From: Rhynchopus sp. YZ270_cl-10
Taxonomy: Eukaryota; Euglenozoa; Diplonemea; Diplonemida; Diplonemidae
DNA length: 64,000 nucleotides
NCBI GenBank assembly: GCA_964035575.1
Contig: OZ037878.1
Coordinates: 806,001 to 870,000, forward strand
Direction: 5' to 3'
A program made the position numbers and the translations under genes. The notes beneath the pieces were generated by a model that saw nothing but the letters and a program-made list of their open reading frames with translations, ran no database searches and was not told where the DNA came from. Shown here in pieces: positions 9,494-19,410 of the stretch (positions within the stretch are counted from its first letter, which is position 1; each line of letters starts with the position of its first letter).

Positions 9494-11131
9494 AATGAAA
9501 ACCCTAGCCTCTCAACGGCGTTGTGTAAAGAAAAAGGAAAATGTGATACTATGATTCTCTGTAGAATATAGGATAGGTTATTGATGCAGACTGCCAACCC
9601 CGGATGAAATCATATAAAAAAAAAGCTATAGAAATTGTACTTCACATCTGTTCGCCGACGTTTCTTATCCTCAAAAAAGAATAAAGTAAACTTCTAGAAG
9701 TAAAAGAGGGTGTATAGTATACGTTCTTTTATTGCATCGAATGCACAGGAAAAGAGAAAAGAGGGAAATAAGGGAAATTGCAGAACTGGAGGGGGCACAA
9801 AAAAAAAAATGTGTTAATGCAAGTTCAACGACGCTGTGCATAAGAAGAAAGCGTTTTTTGACAGATGAGCGTTCTTCCAAGGACGAAGCCTCACACGAAT
9901 GGCCATCAAAAAACTATTGAAGCGTGTGTGTGTGTTGATATTGCGTAACTTTGTTTTTGTGTTTTGTTTTATTATTGTGCAAAGGCTGTATTTCCGCAAA
10001 TCCCACTTCTTCACTTCTTCACTTCCCTCTGATTTTTTTTTTGTACTATTGTATCAGTTGTTTCTCTCGAGAAACACCTTAAAAAAAGGCAGCTGAAAAA
10101 AAATCGCGCAAAAAAACACTAAGAAAAACAGAGATACTGGAAATTGGTATTTTTTTTTTGCAAGAACTTTCACAGTGTATACCACACACACCCCCACCCC
10201 TAAAAGCATTTTTTTTTTATAGCAAAAGAAACAGGGGCACATCTTTGGAATTTGCTATCTTCTCTCGACGAGTCGGCTAGAAACAATATGAAAAAGAGGG
10301 GAGGAAAGCTGAATCTCTAAGCCACCCTGCTTAGTAGGGTTACCTAAAACAGCTATCGGAGATATGGGTACAACTAACAACGCATACAGAAAAACACAAC
10401 AAACATTGACAAGATGAGAAATCTGAAAAAATAAGTACAAAGAAAAGGAGACCAGACAACATAACTGAAGAACGACCAAGACCTACCTACCTGTGACAGC
10501 TGTATTGTGAGAATTTTTTTTGCCCATCATAATACATAATACACATAATTCATTTTGTAATATGATCAACAATTTACCACAATACAGCCACTTTCCGCAC
10601 TCTGAACCACACGATACATTTTTGTTTCTCCCTCCACAACAGCACCCAGAAAAGAGGTTTTCTGGCAAAGATAGAAAACGCAAGCCTCTGAGCTGCTCAG
10701 TTTTTCTTGGAGTTAGGGAAGAAAGAACGGTTTCCCTGCTGGGACACCGGAATTTTGTGAGAAAGACACAGTCAAATAACTCCCCCCACCCCCCACCCCT
10801 CCCCCGAAACAGAAATTGATTATTTCATCAAGAAATTGAGAAAATCCGATTTACCGACCCCCTTTTTTTGTACAAAAAAATATTACAGAGGAAAAGGGAT
10901 CTGTGTGTGTGTTTAAAAAGCGGTAGTGGATGGTTCCCTAAGAGCGTGGTGTGGCCCAAAAGGGTGTGTGTTTTTTGTGTGTTTTTGCGTGCTTCCACGA
11001 AATGGAACAGAAAATAAAAAATTTGTGAGAATGAACATGCCTCTCGTGTACACATCTTCCAATAGCACCAAAGGGTAATAATGAACGGGTGGGTCCATCT
11101 TCACCATTCAACATTGATGGAAAAGACAATT

Positions 11132-11226
11132 GATTTGAAATATAAAAGCCCGCTCGTGGCAGTGTATTCATTACCGGTGCACAGTGGGCGGACCATGCAG
11201 TCCTACATCCATTTCATGGGTTACAT
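11132..11226 (+). repeat. Dispersed repeat family A, copy 2
   Basis: A diverged copy starting TTTGAAATATAAAAGCCC and running through GGACCATGCAGTCCTACA to TTTCATGGGTTACAT. The middle is shortened compared with copies at 8006 and 51262. Confidence 0.6.
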
Positions 11227-11718
11227 CTGATTTATAAAAAAAAATTAACGCCTACGGAAAGCTGAGTAGCGGTACTTCACTCGGAACACTTTGAAAAGGC
11301 AGGGGACAACAGCCCGCCACACACATACACACACACACGGTTTCTTCGCTTGTGCAACTCAACAAAACTGGGGGCAGCCAGGAAGCCAGCTTGCGAGCAA
11401 CGTACATTTTTGGGAGGAGGGAAGAATCAAAGATACACAAAAAAAAATTTTTTTTTTGTAGTAAGCAGACTAAGCATATGACACAATTTTGTAATTTCAA
11501 ATAATGCACTCTCTTTTTTTGCATCGACACAATCAATAACTCTGCCACAAAGACTGGCTTCTATACAGAACCTAAGCCACCTTTGTGTCAAAAAAAAAAC
11601 ATCATGACCTAAACAGACAGATATTGAGACTAGGAAAACTCTGGTCTGACACCAAAAAAAGAAAAGTTTTGTAAGATGAACCTAATTCTCTAGTGCTGAG
11701 CCACCTTAAAAAGAAAAG

Positions 11719-11790
11719 TGAAGTTGACAGTGCAAACGCCTCTGGGGCATAGGCACTGACACTCCGCGGGTTATCGAAAACCCCGGAGTG
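11719..11790 (+). repeat. Dispersed repeat family B, partial copy
   Basis: It starts GTGAAGTTGACAGTGCAAAC, followed by GCCTCT, GGCACTGACACT and GGGTTATCGAAAACCCC. The palindromic GGGTTATCGAACCC core is the family hallmark. Fuller copies are at 19981, 48501 and 63908. Confidence 0.6.
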
Positions 11791-11871
11791 TTGCACTAAA
11801 GCCATAAAAAAAGCGAAAGGTTGGATACACCATCTCGCATTTCACCAAAAAAATCGTTGGTCCCTTTTTGA

Positions 11872-13374
11872 CTATTTTACTGTAGCATCAAACTGCTGTG
11901 ACAGACGCACTCTTGGGCGTCCTCCACCTCTTACTACCGACATAATCGCACGCTCCACTTTCCCTTTAAAGAGCACAGAGAACTCAAATACCTGCGACTC
12001 TTTGTGTGGATTGTTAAAGTCCAACGCATCCACACAACGGTTCTCTGCGTGCACGAAGATTGTACTGCCTAGCAGCCATTTCTTGACACTCACCTTTGTT
12101 ATATCAAAAGTACTGATCATCACATGCCGGGACGACGCACTAAAGCACAACCACGACCTGGTAATATACAACGTCCCTCTCGACGACACCCCCTTCGAGA
12201 CTACAAGCGAACAGTTAAACCTCTCCAGCACATCTTCCGTTATGTTGTAGTGCTTCAACAACGTCTTGGACGCCGCAGACTCCTTCGCCGCATCCTCCCT
12301 TTTCCCATGATACCGCTGCAGCGACTCCACTAAGGGCTTATACTTCCGAAGCCCTTCACACCGCATCCCACAACACTTCCATGCAGCAGATATAGTATCC
12401 ACCGCATTCGGCGTTTCCAACAACACTACCAACGACGACGAACACATCACCTGCATAATCCCAAAGCACCCCTCCAACACCCCACCCTCCGGGTTATTAT
12501 TCGGATACGCCGCAAGCACCCTGACCACAGTCTGCACCTGCCCCTGGGAGAACCCCTCCCTTTGCACATCCCCTGTGGTAAATCCCTTCAGCCTTTCGTG
12601 TATAGAGTTCACCTTCATGAGACACAACGACTCATGCACAATCGTGTTGATATTCCCAAGCTCCTTCCAAGGAAGGTCGCTAATACGGCAGCGCTTTGGT
12701 GGGTTGGGGGATTCTCCTCCTCCTCCTCCTGCTCCGCCCTCTGGGGCAGAAGGGTCGGGTTCTGCTCCTTTTTCTGCTTCCTTTTTGACGTCCCCGGTGC
12801 TGCCGAAATAGCTGTCGAGATTGCGGACCTTGATGTGTGATAAACCCCGTGTTCTGCCACCGAGAGTAATGATCCCGAGGGTTCCCATGGAGGCTCCGTG
12901 GCGGCGGAGGCGTTCCCTGCATTGGCGGGTGTTCAGTGTGATCTGCGCCTTCTTCTTCTCTCCGGTAGGGCCAAACCGCTTGGTTCGTTTGGAAACAGCG
13001 AGGGAGGGGCGGATGCTGCGCCGCATCAAGTAGATCTGTGTCTTCTGCACAGCACGCATCGCCAACGCCTCGTGTGTCTTCTCGATATTCCGCTTCAACG
13101 ACTTCCGCGTCCGCCCCGAAAGCTTCTGCAGATCAACCCCCATCAGCTTGCTGCTAATGTCCATCTCCATCAAACCTTTCTTATTCGTTGAGAATTTGTA
13201 CACTGTTTCAACCCGCGGTCCTTTGTCATTCTTCTTCGGTCTCTGAGAGGAATGCACGTACAAACAGCTTGGGGAGTCCTGAAGAGAATAGTATGTAAGG
13301 GATGTAGGGGAATGTAAGGAATGTAGGAAGGACAAGATAAAAGGGAAAGAGCGAAATAGAAACTTAACACTCAT
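11872..13374 (-). CDS. GRAM-domain protein
   Basis: About 470 aa. A GRAM domain, a PH-like fold that binds membrane lipids, covers roughly the last 150 residues: VLERFNCSLVV, SSRGTLYITRSWLCFSA and ISTFDITKV are the classic GRAM strands. A preceding helical region (ISDLPWKELG to YHGKRED) and a basic N-terminal part (RTRKSLKRNIE, RRSIRPSLAVSKRTKR) match nothing I know. I propose a two-codon first exon (ATGAGT) and a 90-nt intron at 13279-13368 (GTTAAG to TTCAG, very pyrimidine-rich) that stays in frame; without it the protein would gain a hydrophobic N-terminus that could be mistaken for a signal peptide. The 5' leader is duplicated at 16149-16313. Confidence 0.7.
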   Translation of the reverse strand: MSVKFLFRSFPFILSFLHSLHSPTSLTYYSLQDSPSCLYVHSSQRPKKNDKGPRVETVYKFSTNKKGLMEMDISSKLMGVDLQKLSGRTRKSLKRNIEKTHEALAMRAVQKTQIYLMRRSIRPSLAVSKRTKRFGPTGEKKKAQITLNTRQCRERLRRHGASMGTLGIITLGGRTRGLSHIKVRNLDSYFGSTGDVKKEAEKGAEPDPSAPEGGAGGGGGESPNPPKRCRISDLPWKELGNINTIVHESLCLMKVNSIHERLKGFTTGDVQREGFSQGQVQTVVRVLAAYPNNNPEGGVLEGCFGIMQVMCSSSLVVLLETPNAVDTISAAWKCCGMRCEGLRKYKPLVESLQRYHGKREDAAKESAASKTLLKHYNITEDVLERFNCSLVVSKGVSSRGTLYITRSWLCFSASSRHVMISTFDITKVSVKKWLLGSTIFVHAENRCVDALDFNNPHKESQVFEFSVLFKGKVERAIMSVVRGGGRPRVRLSQQFDATVK

Positions 13375-13517
13375 CACACGATAAAACCCATGGGAGGGAG
13401 GTTGTGGTGAAACGCACAACACCTCGACCTGTTTTGGTGAGGAGTGGGCTCTGCAGCGCGGTTCGTCCCTAGAACCGCAAAGTGTGTTCAAAGTGCGTTG
13501 TTTATATTTCCTCCTTC
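13355..13517 (-). promoter_or_regulatory. Leader of GRAM gene, duplicated downstream
   Basis: This segment covers the start codon, the first bases of the proposed intron and the whole upstream region to the stop codon of the neighbouring gene. It is repeated almost exactly at 16149-16313 without any following gene. That it was copied as one block suggests it is a self-contained leader or promoter region. Confidence 0.5.
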
Positions 13518-15541
13518 ATTTCATGAAGTGACAAAAAAAAAAAGGATGGGGGGGAATGAGGCAGGGGCGCATGATGCATGTGCATACCCCAAACTTAAAG
13601 GTGACGAAGTAAAGATCTTCAACAATAGAGACTTTGTCGCCAATGATCTTCTTCTCGGTTTGGGTCCAGGTGTTGTATTGTGCGCCGCACCATCTGTTTT
13701 ATTTTATTTTTTGTGGAGGGGGAAAGGGGAGGTGCTTTTTTGTGGTATCCGACAAATTACCCTGTCAAAAAAAAGAGTACACAATGGCGACTGCTAATGA
13801 CACCATTAGATGTTTTCCTTTTACAATTGAGGGCCCAGACCCCCCAAAAGTATATTCCCTACTTACGATGCCAAAAATGGGTGACATGCTTTGTTGAGTA
13901 CAAAAAAAAAAAAAAGTAACAAAAAATGACGTCATACTTGAGATAGTTTGGGTTGTCATCGTTTATGTCCCACTTTGACGCTTTGAAGTTTTTGTGTTTG
14001 AGGGAAAGATGCACCGTGGACGGGAAGTCTGTGTGGTAACCCCACAGCAGCGTGAAGGCGCGGGGTATACTCATCTCACCCAGCTCTACGCCTGCAGTGG
14101 TGTGGTCTGCGACACCCACAATCGCGCTGATCGGGGAGAAGTGATCTGGACTGCCAAGAAGCTGTCTTGCATGCGCTGCCACAGAATCATCACAAGAACC
14201 TGTCGCGGGACCACGCTTAAGCGCCCTCACGTCCACCTCATGGTAGAAAACCTGTTTATTACACACTGTCTCTAAATTCTGCATTTCCGGCTCCGCTGCA
14301 GCTTCCTCCAAATCCCCTCCGCGCTTCAAACGTAAACTCTTCACCGGGTTTCCTAAACGGCTGGGCCGCTTCTTTGGGCTAGGCTTTGCCATAGGGAGCT
14401 GTGTCGACCGGAGGAAACCTTTGTCTCTGGCGCCCCCTGAGGATCTCCTAGTATAAAGGTGCGCCGTCAAGGGAAGCGTGCCCGTAGAGGAGACAACAGA
14501 CGGTGCAATACCACCTCTCGCAGAGTCTGCGAGGGTGCTGTTGCTGTTGTTCTGTTCGTCGCGGATGAAGAGCACCTCCTCCTCCTCTTCGTCGTCATTT
14601 GTATTGGGGTCGCTGTGTGCAGAAGCAGAAGGGGCATTTCCTGGTCCATCTCCGTCTCCATCACTGACTATACTACCAGCAGAGTTGAGGTATTTCATGT
14701 CAACCTCGCTGTTGAACTGCACTCTACGGTCTCCTCCTGCAGTACTCTCCGCTTCATCTGCATCACGATGCGGAGGACGTTCCTGTACCGGAGGAGCGGA
14801 GGCAGCAGTACCTCCACAGCGCCACCACTCTGTTCCTCCTCCACCTTCCGAGGCACTCCGTTTTGTCTCCTTTTCTGGCTTTTCTGGATTGGCTGCGTTT
14901 AAGTCACCACAGCGCCACCACGGTTGGGATCCCTCTTTTTCTTCAACCCCTTCTTTGTTGCTGTGGTTAGTTTTCTTTTCATGCGCAGAAACCCCGGTAG
15001 GTGCACCACACACAAAGACCTTCCCCAAGCCGGACCGCTCCCCTTCAATTTTCCTCAACATTCTATAGCCAATAGAAAGCGATAAGGAGCACTCTTCAGT
15101 ATCGTTCCCCGCACGTTGCAGAAGAAGGTGAGGAGAGATGTCACGTTGTGGAGGAAGCGCCGAAGCGAGGTTGTACTCAGCATCAAAGAGAGCCTTTCGC
15201 TTTTCTACCCCCTTATCATCCAGATAGTGCTCAAAGACTTCAATCTCAAACCATTTAAATTCCCAGCCTTTATCGAGATCTGCAGCATTCTTCCGCTTAA
15301 GGGTAGATTCCAATTCAATCACCGTGTTAAAAACATAATCCCCCGCCGCGCTCTTCTTCGGATTCGGCCCAATCACTCCCTTATTCTCCTTCTTCGCCCC
15401 TCTCTTCCATTTGATGCTATAAGCAGGCAGCGCGCCCTCCCCAGCATCAACAGTACCCTTCCCTCCAGGGTGTCGCAGAAAATTGAATCTAATCTGAAAC
15501 GCATAGACCCCTGTAACAGGGGTGCCCGACCCTGTTGCCAT
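13516..15541 (-). CDS. NT-C2-like domain protein
   Basis: Residues 1-165 resemble the N-terminal C2 domain of EEIG1/EHBP1 proteins (YAFQIRFNFLRHPGG, YVFNTVIELEST, FKWFEIEVFEHYLDDKG, CSLSLSIGYRML), a membrane-binding fold. The middle is charged and low-complexity (DDEEEEEVLF). A conserved-looking C-terminal part contains STVHLSLKHKNF and WDINDDNPNYL. There an intron begins (GTATGA at 13937) and a second exon starts at 13693 after AAACAG, giving WCGAQYNTWTQTEKKI and LYFVTFKFG. The coding end is uncertain: it is a stop at 13516, unless GTATGC after FKFG is another splice site. The start is ATGGCAACAGG at 15541, because the upstream in-frame sequence is Pro/Phe low complexity. The family call is moderate. 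Confidence 0.6.
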
Positions 15542-16054
15542 AGTGTAGGGGAGGGAGGGGGAAGAGGAGGGGGGGAAGGGGGGGGAGGTGTGTCTTCCCG
15601 TTACTCCATTCTGAGGGGAAAAAATGAGGGTAGTTTGTTTGGCTATTTTCGGAGGGAAAAAGGGGGGGTTTTTTGGACAATTATTGCAGAATTTTTTTGG
15701 GGGTTTTTTTAAGGGGGGGTTTTCTTTTGTTGTTGTTACCCCAAAGGGGAAGGGGAAGGGGGATAACAAATCGGGGTTTTCAAATAATTTTTACGCACCA
15801 CTAAAATCATATATTTACGCTGTAAGCATTATCAACAAGCCTATTGGCAAGAGCAAGTTCACGCCGTTATGCTGTAACAATCACTGTCATATCACCGGCC
15901 AGTTGTATTGTATTTCTGATGCTAAAACACATCGGGATGTACAAAGCCATCAGTATCCCTCCCCAGTCATTAGCCCGCCCCATTCCTCATTCGGTAATTG
16001 CTTTGAAATTTCGAATGGTAATGCTTGGGGATTGAAGGCAAAAAATATTGTTTC

Positions 16055-16086
16055 ATACTAACTATTCTACTGAATAGAAGGTATAA
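16055..16086 (+). repeat. 32-bp hairpin repeat, copy 1
   Basis: It begins ATACTAAC, followed by the perfect stem CTATTC/GAATAG with a TACT loop, then AAGGTATAA. An identical 32-bp copy is at 55013-55044. The surrounding sequence is not shared beyond a few bases. Confidence 0.6.
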
Positions 16087-16148
16087 TAGGGTGCACTAAA
16101 TGTACCCAAACTTTTTTTTTTACTTTGTGGGGATTGTTTGTAGGCAAA

Positions 16149-16313
16149 AATAGAAACTTAACACTCATCACACGATAAAACCCATGGGAGGGGAGGTTGT
16201 GGTGAAACGCACAACACCTCGACCTGTTTTGGTGAGGAGTGGGCTCTGCAGCGCGGTTCGTCCCTAGAACCGCAAAGTGTGTTCAAAAATGCTTTGTTTA
16301 TATTTCCTCCTTG
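16149..16313 (-). repeat. Second copy of GRAM gene leader
   Basis: Almost identical to 13355-13517, including the first bases of the GRAM coding region, but followed by A/T-rich DNA rather than a coding exon. It differs by small indels only, so the copy looks recent. Confidence 0.8.
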
Positions 16314-16778
16314 AGGTGACAAAAAAAAATGGCAAAAAAAATAAAATAATAATCATCGCAAAATCCTCGTAAGTAGTTTTCCGGAAGTGGTAAAAAAAAA
16401 GGCAATATTTTTTTCTGAGTCTGGAAGAATTGTATTCATCAGGAACATGTTCATCATGATGGGAAGAAAAAAGACTAGTGGAAAGATAATTTGAGAGTAT
16501 TTTTGGATACTGTGAAAATCCAAACAGAAATGAGAAAAAAATCAACTTGGTAAAAACAAATTAAGGGAGTGGGGAGACAGTGGACTTTAAAAAAAAAAGA
16601 CTTTTTTTTCGTCATAACTGCCCATACGGAAATTGTCCATTAAATGGCGTTTAAAACGATACTATACTAAATTCATAATGCTTTCAATTCATAAAAAGGA
16701 AAGCACTTGGGAGGTATACTAAAGAATGGCTAAGATACGAACTTAAGAAGATGGAGCCCACCATCAGGGCAGTGATAG

Positions 16779-16905
16779 CAGGATACGTGGATACGTACGG
16801 ATACGTTATGATATGGCAAGGATTGTGGATACGGATACAGGATACGCAGCCTGCCGTATCCGTATCCGTATCCCTAACCCTGAAATCACCGTATCCTCCC
16901 GTATC
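16779..16905. repeat. GGATACG/CGTATCC inverted array
   Basis: The left half carries about seven GGATAC(G) units on the plus strand, the right half about six GTATCC units, so the two halves are complementary. It could fold into an irregular hairpin. Other copies were not seen in the window. Confidence 0.7.
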
Positions 16906-17157
16906 CGCCCATCACTGCATCAGAGGGGGTACCAAAGAGAACACTTGGCAGGATTATTCTAAGCTTCTCGGTGCTTCCATAAAATGAGGTAATAAAACCA
17001 CGTTCGAGTGTCAAAAAAAAAAAAAGTGTTTCGCGATGAAGTGTTTGGGTAATGTTTTGTGTCTTGCTGAGACGCTCGAAATGAGAGAAAAAAATGTCGG
17101 GGCTCTGTGAGCGACCGGGTCATAGTGAGATACAGCAGGACAAGAAACTTGTCGACC

Positions 17158-17230
17158 AAATAATATTGGCGGATTTTGGGGTTTTCTTGTAATTGGCGAC
17201 TTTTTTTGGTCGCCAATAGTAACTGGTGTG
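17158..17230. repeat. Short palindromic element, copy 1
   Basis: It contains TTGGCGAC/GTCGCCAA arms around a T-run and begins near AATATTGG. A related copy at 17472-17520 starts TAATATTGG and ends CCAATATTA. Both look like tiny TIR elements. Confidence 0.55.
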
Positions 17231-17471
17231 ATAGTGGTTCTGAGTCACATTGGTTGGGAAGTAGCTTTTTTCGCAATTTATTGGTAAAATTTTTGTGCCT
17301 CCCTTCGGCCCACCATGTATATTTTTGGGTGACTGCGTGAGTGCGTGGCGCGGAGCTAATGTTCGACTTTCTTTATAGATACGCTGCACCTGGTGCACTG
17401 AAGGGCACTTTTTTTTGTACTTGTGCTTTTTGTACCAATAAGAACCGCTTTCCCACCAAATAACTTGTCTA

Positions 17472-17520
17472 TAATATTGGGGGTTTTCTTGTAATGGCGA
17501 CTTTTTTGGTCACCAATATT
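17472..17520. repeat. Short palindromic element, copy 2
   Basis: TAATATTGG and CCAATATTA form its ends, and the interior GGGGTTTTCTTGTAAT is shared with the copy at 17158. Only about 50 bp long. Confidence 0.55.
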
Positions 17521-17647
17521 ACTTGTCCTACTGTACGTGAAATTTGAATTAAGTGATGTGCCCTAAAAAAAAATTACCCCTCGTCCTACACAACTTCGCT
17601 AGTTTTAGATACTAAAAAAGACACAAAAATAGTAACTCTAATAGTCA

Positions 17648-17795
17648 TACAATGCAGTGAGGCCGAACAAGCCTCGCTAAGGCCTGATACAGGCGTGGCT
17701 GAGGCTTGACTGTAAGTATTAGTGCGCCCCAGCCACGCGAGATAGATTTTCCAGACATGCCCTTTTTCAGGCGTAGTCGGCCTCGCTGCATTGTA
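17648..17795. mobile_element. MITE-like inverted-repeat element
   Basis: Ends ACAATGCAGTGAGGCCGA and TCGGCCTCGCTGCATTGT are complementary at 17 of 18 positions. Inner CGTGGCTG/CAGCCACG segments also pair. It is 148 bp long, non-coding and richer in GC than its surroundings. No clear target-site duplication. Confidence 0.65.
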
Positions 17796-17829
17796 TGCAT
17801 AGGTAAATAAAGACAAAGAAAAAAGGATT

Positions 17830-17912
17830 TTTCGTTGATTGCTCAATCACCCTGTTGGAGGGGGCGATTGGCGACCGCATCTGAGGAACTATTTCCCCTT
17901 TAAGCTACGCTT
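17830..17912 (+). repeat. Duplicated hairpin element, copy 2
   Basis: It matches 3715-3800. The hairpin carries one A-to-C-type mismatch (GGGCGATTG instead of GGGTGATTG). The TCTGAGGAACTATTTC segment after the hairpin is conserved. Confidence 0.55.
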
Positions 17913-18311
17913 TGTAGGTACAAAACAAAAAAACAAAAATTATTTCTTTCCGGAAAAAAAAAAATTAAACAAAATCCCAGACAAAATCCCGCCATTTGAT
18001 ACAATGATCTTAAAATGATGGCTATTTGATTTCTTGTCTGTTACCTCCCCCTCAACCCTCCTCTTCCAGGTCGTGTGGGGTTTAAAAAAAAAATGTTTGT
18101 AAGTTAAACCTAAGCCTTTCGTACTGAGTGGCATATAAAAAAGGTCAGTCATTGGCAAAGTTTGAGAAACCCACTATTTCCGCGACCCAAAAAACGGAAG
18201 ATTATTACAGCCTAAGGGGTGGGGTGACGTGGGACGCAGCCCCACCTCACCCCACCCCCCATATGTCAATTAGTAGACAGCCCTGCTAACTTTGCGACTT
18301 GGGGGTCTTAC

Positions 18312-18451
18312 GTACATACACCTGATTTTTACCCCGCGTAGAGCGCGTAAAGGCGCGTAAAGGCTGGGAAAAATGGGTGGGGTTTGGCCTAGAAGGGGCC
18401 TGTACGCGCCTATACGCGGGGTAAAAATCAGTGTATAGGTGGTACATACAC
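18312..18451. mobile_element. MITE-like element with 10-bp flanking direct repeat
   Basis: The inverted arms TGATTTTTACCCCGCGTA (18323-18340) and TACGCGGGGTAAAAATCA (18413-18430) are perfect complements. GTACATACAC flanks the element at 18312-18321 and 18442-18451, which fits a target-site duplication. The interior has GCGCGTAAAGG direct repeats and no coding capacity. Confidence 0.65.
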
Positions 18452-18630
18452 TAATGCGGGTTTGTGAGCGGGAGAAACCAAAAAAAAAAACAATAGAAAA
18501 AGATGAGGAAAGAGAGTCGCTGTTGCCAAAAAAAATTAACTAACTGGGATAGGTGGGTTGCGACGAAGCATTCCCTCCCTTTTTGTTTCGTTTGCTTCTT
18601 TCGTTGTGGCGTCACCCCACCCCACCCCCA

Positions 18631-18704
18631 CAGCTGAGAATAAGACTCGGGGACCGGGGAGCGGGAACTTGACTTGGACCGGGGACCCGGCTTATTCTCA
18701 GCTG
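18631..18704. mobile_element. 74-bp palindromic element with perfect 14-bp ends
   Basis: CAGCTGAGAATAAG and CTTATTCTCAGCTG are perfect inverted ends. It interrupts a C/A-rich tract (CCCACCCCA on both sides). Too short to code for anything. Confidence 0.65.
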
Positions 18705-18792
18705 TGCCCACCCCACCACAACCAGATAATCAACCACATACATACCTTACCCCCCACCACCCCAGTATACCCCCCTACCCTGTCGTTCCCGT

Positions 18793-19085
18793 TCAATGAG
18801 ACCACCCACTGTTTCCGTTGCTGCCGTTGGCGTTGTTGGTGTTGGTGTTGTTGTTGTTATTGGCATTTGCCTGTAGAGCAAGCAAGGCAAGAACCGCTTT
18901 TGGATCCACCATAGGCGCCGGCGGATTACCCATGTTGTTGTTACCCATATTGCCCATATTTCCCATATTGTTCATGTGGCGCCCATGGGAAACTGCGGTG
19001 GCTGTCCCTGTCCCTGTCCCCTGCATCGGAAACCCTGTCGAGGGGTGCACCCGCGAATGCGTTGTACTGACCGTTGTTGTTGTTG
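18793..19085 (-). CDS. Asn/Gly/Met-rich protein, 5' part lost in gap
   Basis: The C-terminal 97 or so residues of an open frame that runs into the assembly gap. It contains repeated NMGN units, then PMVDPKAVLALLALQAN and an Asn/Thr/Gly tail ending GWSH. Not recognised. The hydrophobic AVLALLALQ segment resembles the short helices in the N-terminal part of the AlkB-like protein next door. Low complexity makes the reading frame less sure; stop and strand agree with neighbouring genes. Confidence 0.4.
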
Positions 19086-19285
19086 NNNNNNNNNNNNNNN
19101 NNNNNNNNNNNNNNNNNNNNNNNNNNNNNNNNNNNNNNNNNNNNNNNNNNNNNNNNNNNNNNNNNNNNNNNNNNNNNNNNNNNNNNNNNNNNNNNNNNNN
19201 NNNNNNNNNNNNNNNNNNNNNNNNNNNNNNNNNNNNNNNNNNNNNNNNNNNNNNNNNNNNNNNNNNNNNNNNNNNNNNNNNNNNN
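19086..19285. other. Assembly gap of 200 N
   Basis: Exactly 200 undetermined bases, so probably a placeholder of unknown true size. It starts inside a GTT/AAC triplet repeat, a likely cause of assembly failure. Confidence 0.95.
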
Positions 19286-19410
19286 CGCCTCCTGCGTATG
19301 TTAGAATTAATGTGTCTTTTTATTGTGAAACAAAGAATAGGTACTATTTCTCTGTATTGTCACCACGTTTGATCACAATAATTTTCTTTTTTTGTGTGCA
19401 ATATCTAATT

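Larger units (their letters stand above)
9494..11871. other. Gene-poor interval, 2.4 kb
   Basis: No recognisable protein on either strand. Open frames here are short, rich in Phe/Ser/Lys, and lie over homopolymer tracts. Repeats: CCTAAGCC-type motifs near 10310, 11560 and 11675, family A at 11132-11226, family B at 11719-11790. A CA microsatellite lies at 11320-11338. Confidence 0.5.
15542..18792. other. Repeat-rich interval without genes
   Basis: Contents, in order: G/T tracts, a 32-bp hairpin repeat at 16055, the copied leader at 16149-16313, a GGATACG inverted array at 16779-16905, two 50-bp palindromes near 17160 and 17480, a MITE-like element at 17648, the second hairpin element at 17830, a CCTAAGCC motif at 18098, and two more palindromic elements at 18321 and 18631. 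No protein-coding gene is recognised. Confidence 0.5.

Noticed and set aside
11700-11800. GGGTTATCGAACCC in family B as part of a tRNA gene
   Set aside because: It resembles a T-arm, but no matching acceptor stem, anticodon arm or box A at the right distance is present in the fuller copies.
12575-13191. Plus-strand frames over the GRAM gene
   Set aside because: Antisense shadows; the minus strand carries the GRAM strands.
16880-16890. CTAACCCTGA as a telomere-type repeat
   Set aside because: Only one unit, inside the GTATCC array; no tandem telomere repeat.
18558-18914. 118-codon plus-strand frame
   Set aside because: It spans a palindromic element and C/A-rich and triplet repeats; composition is low-complexity only.
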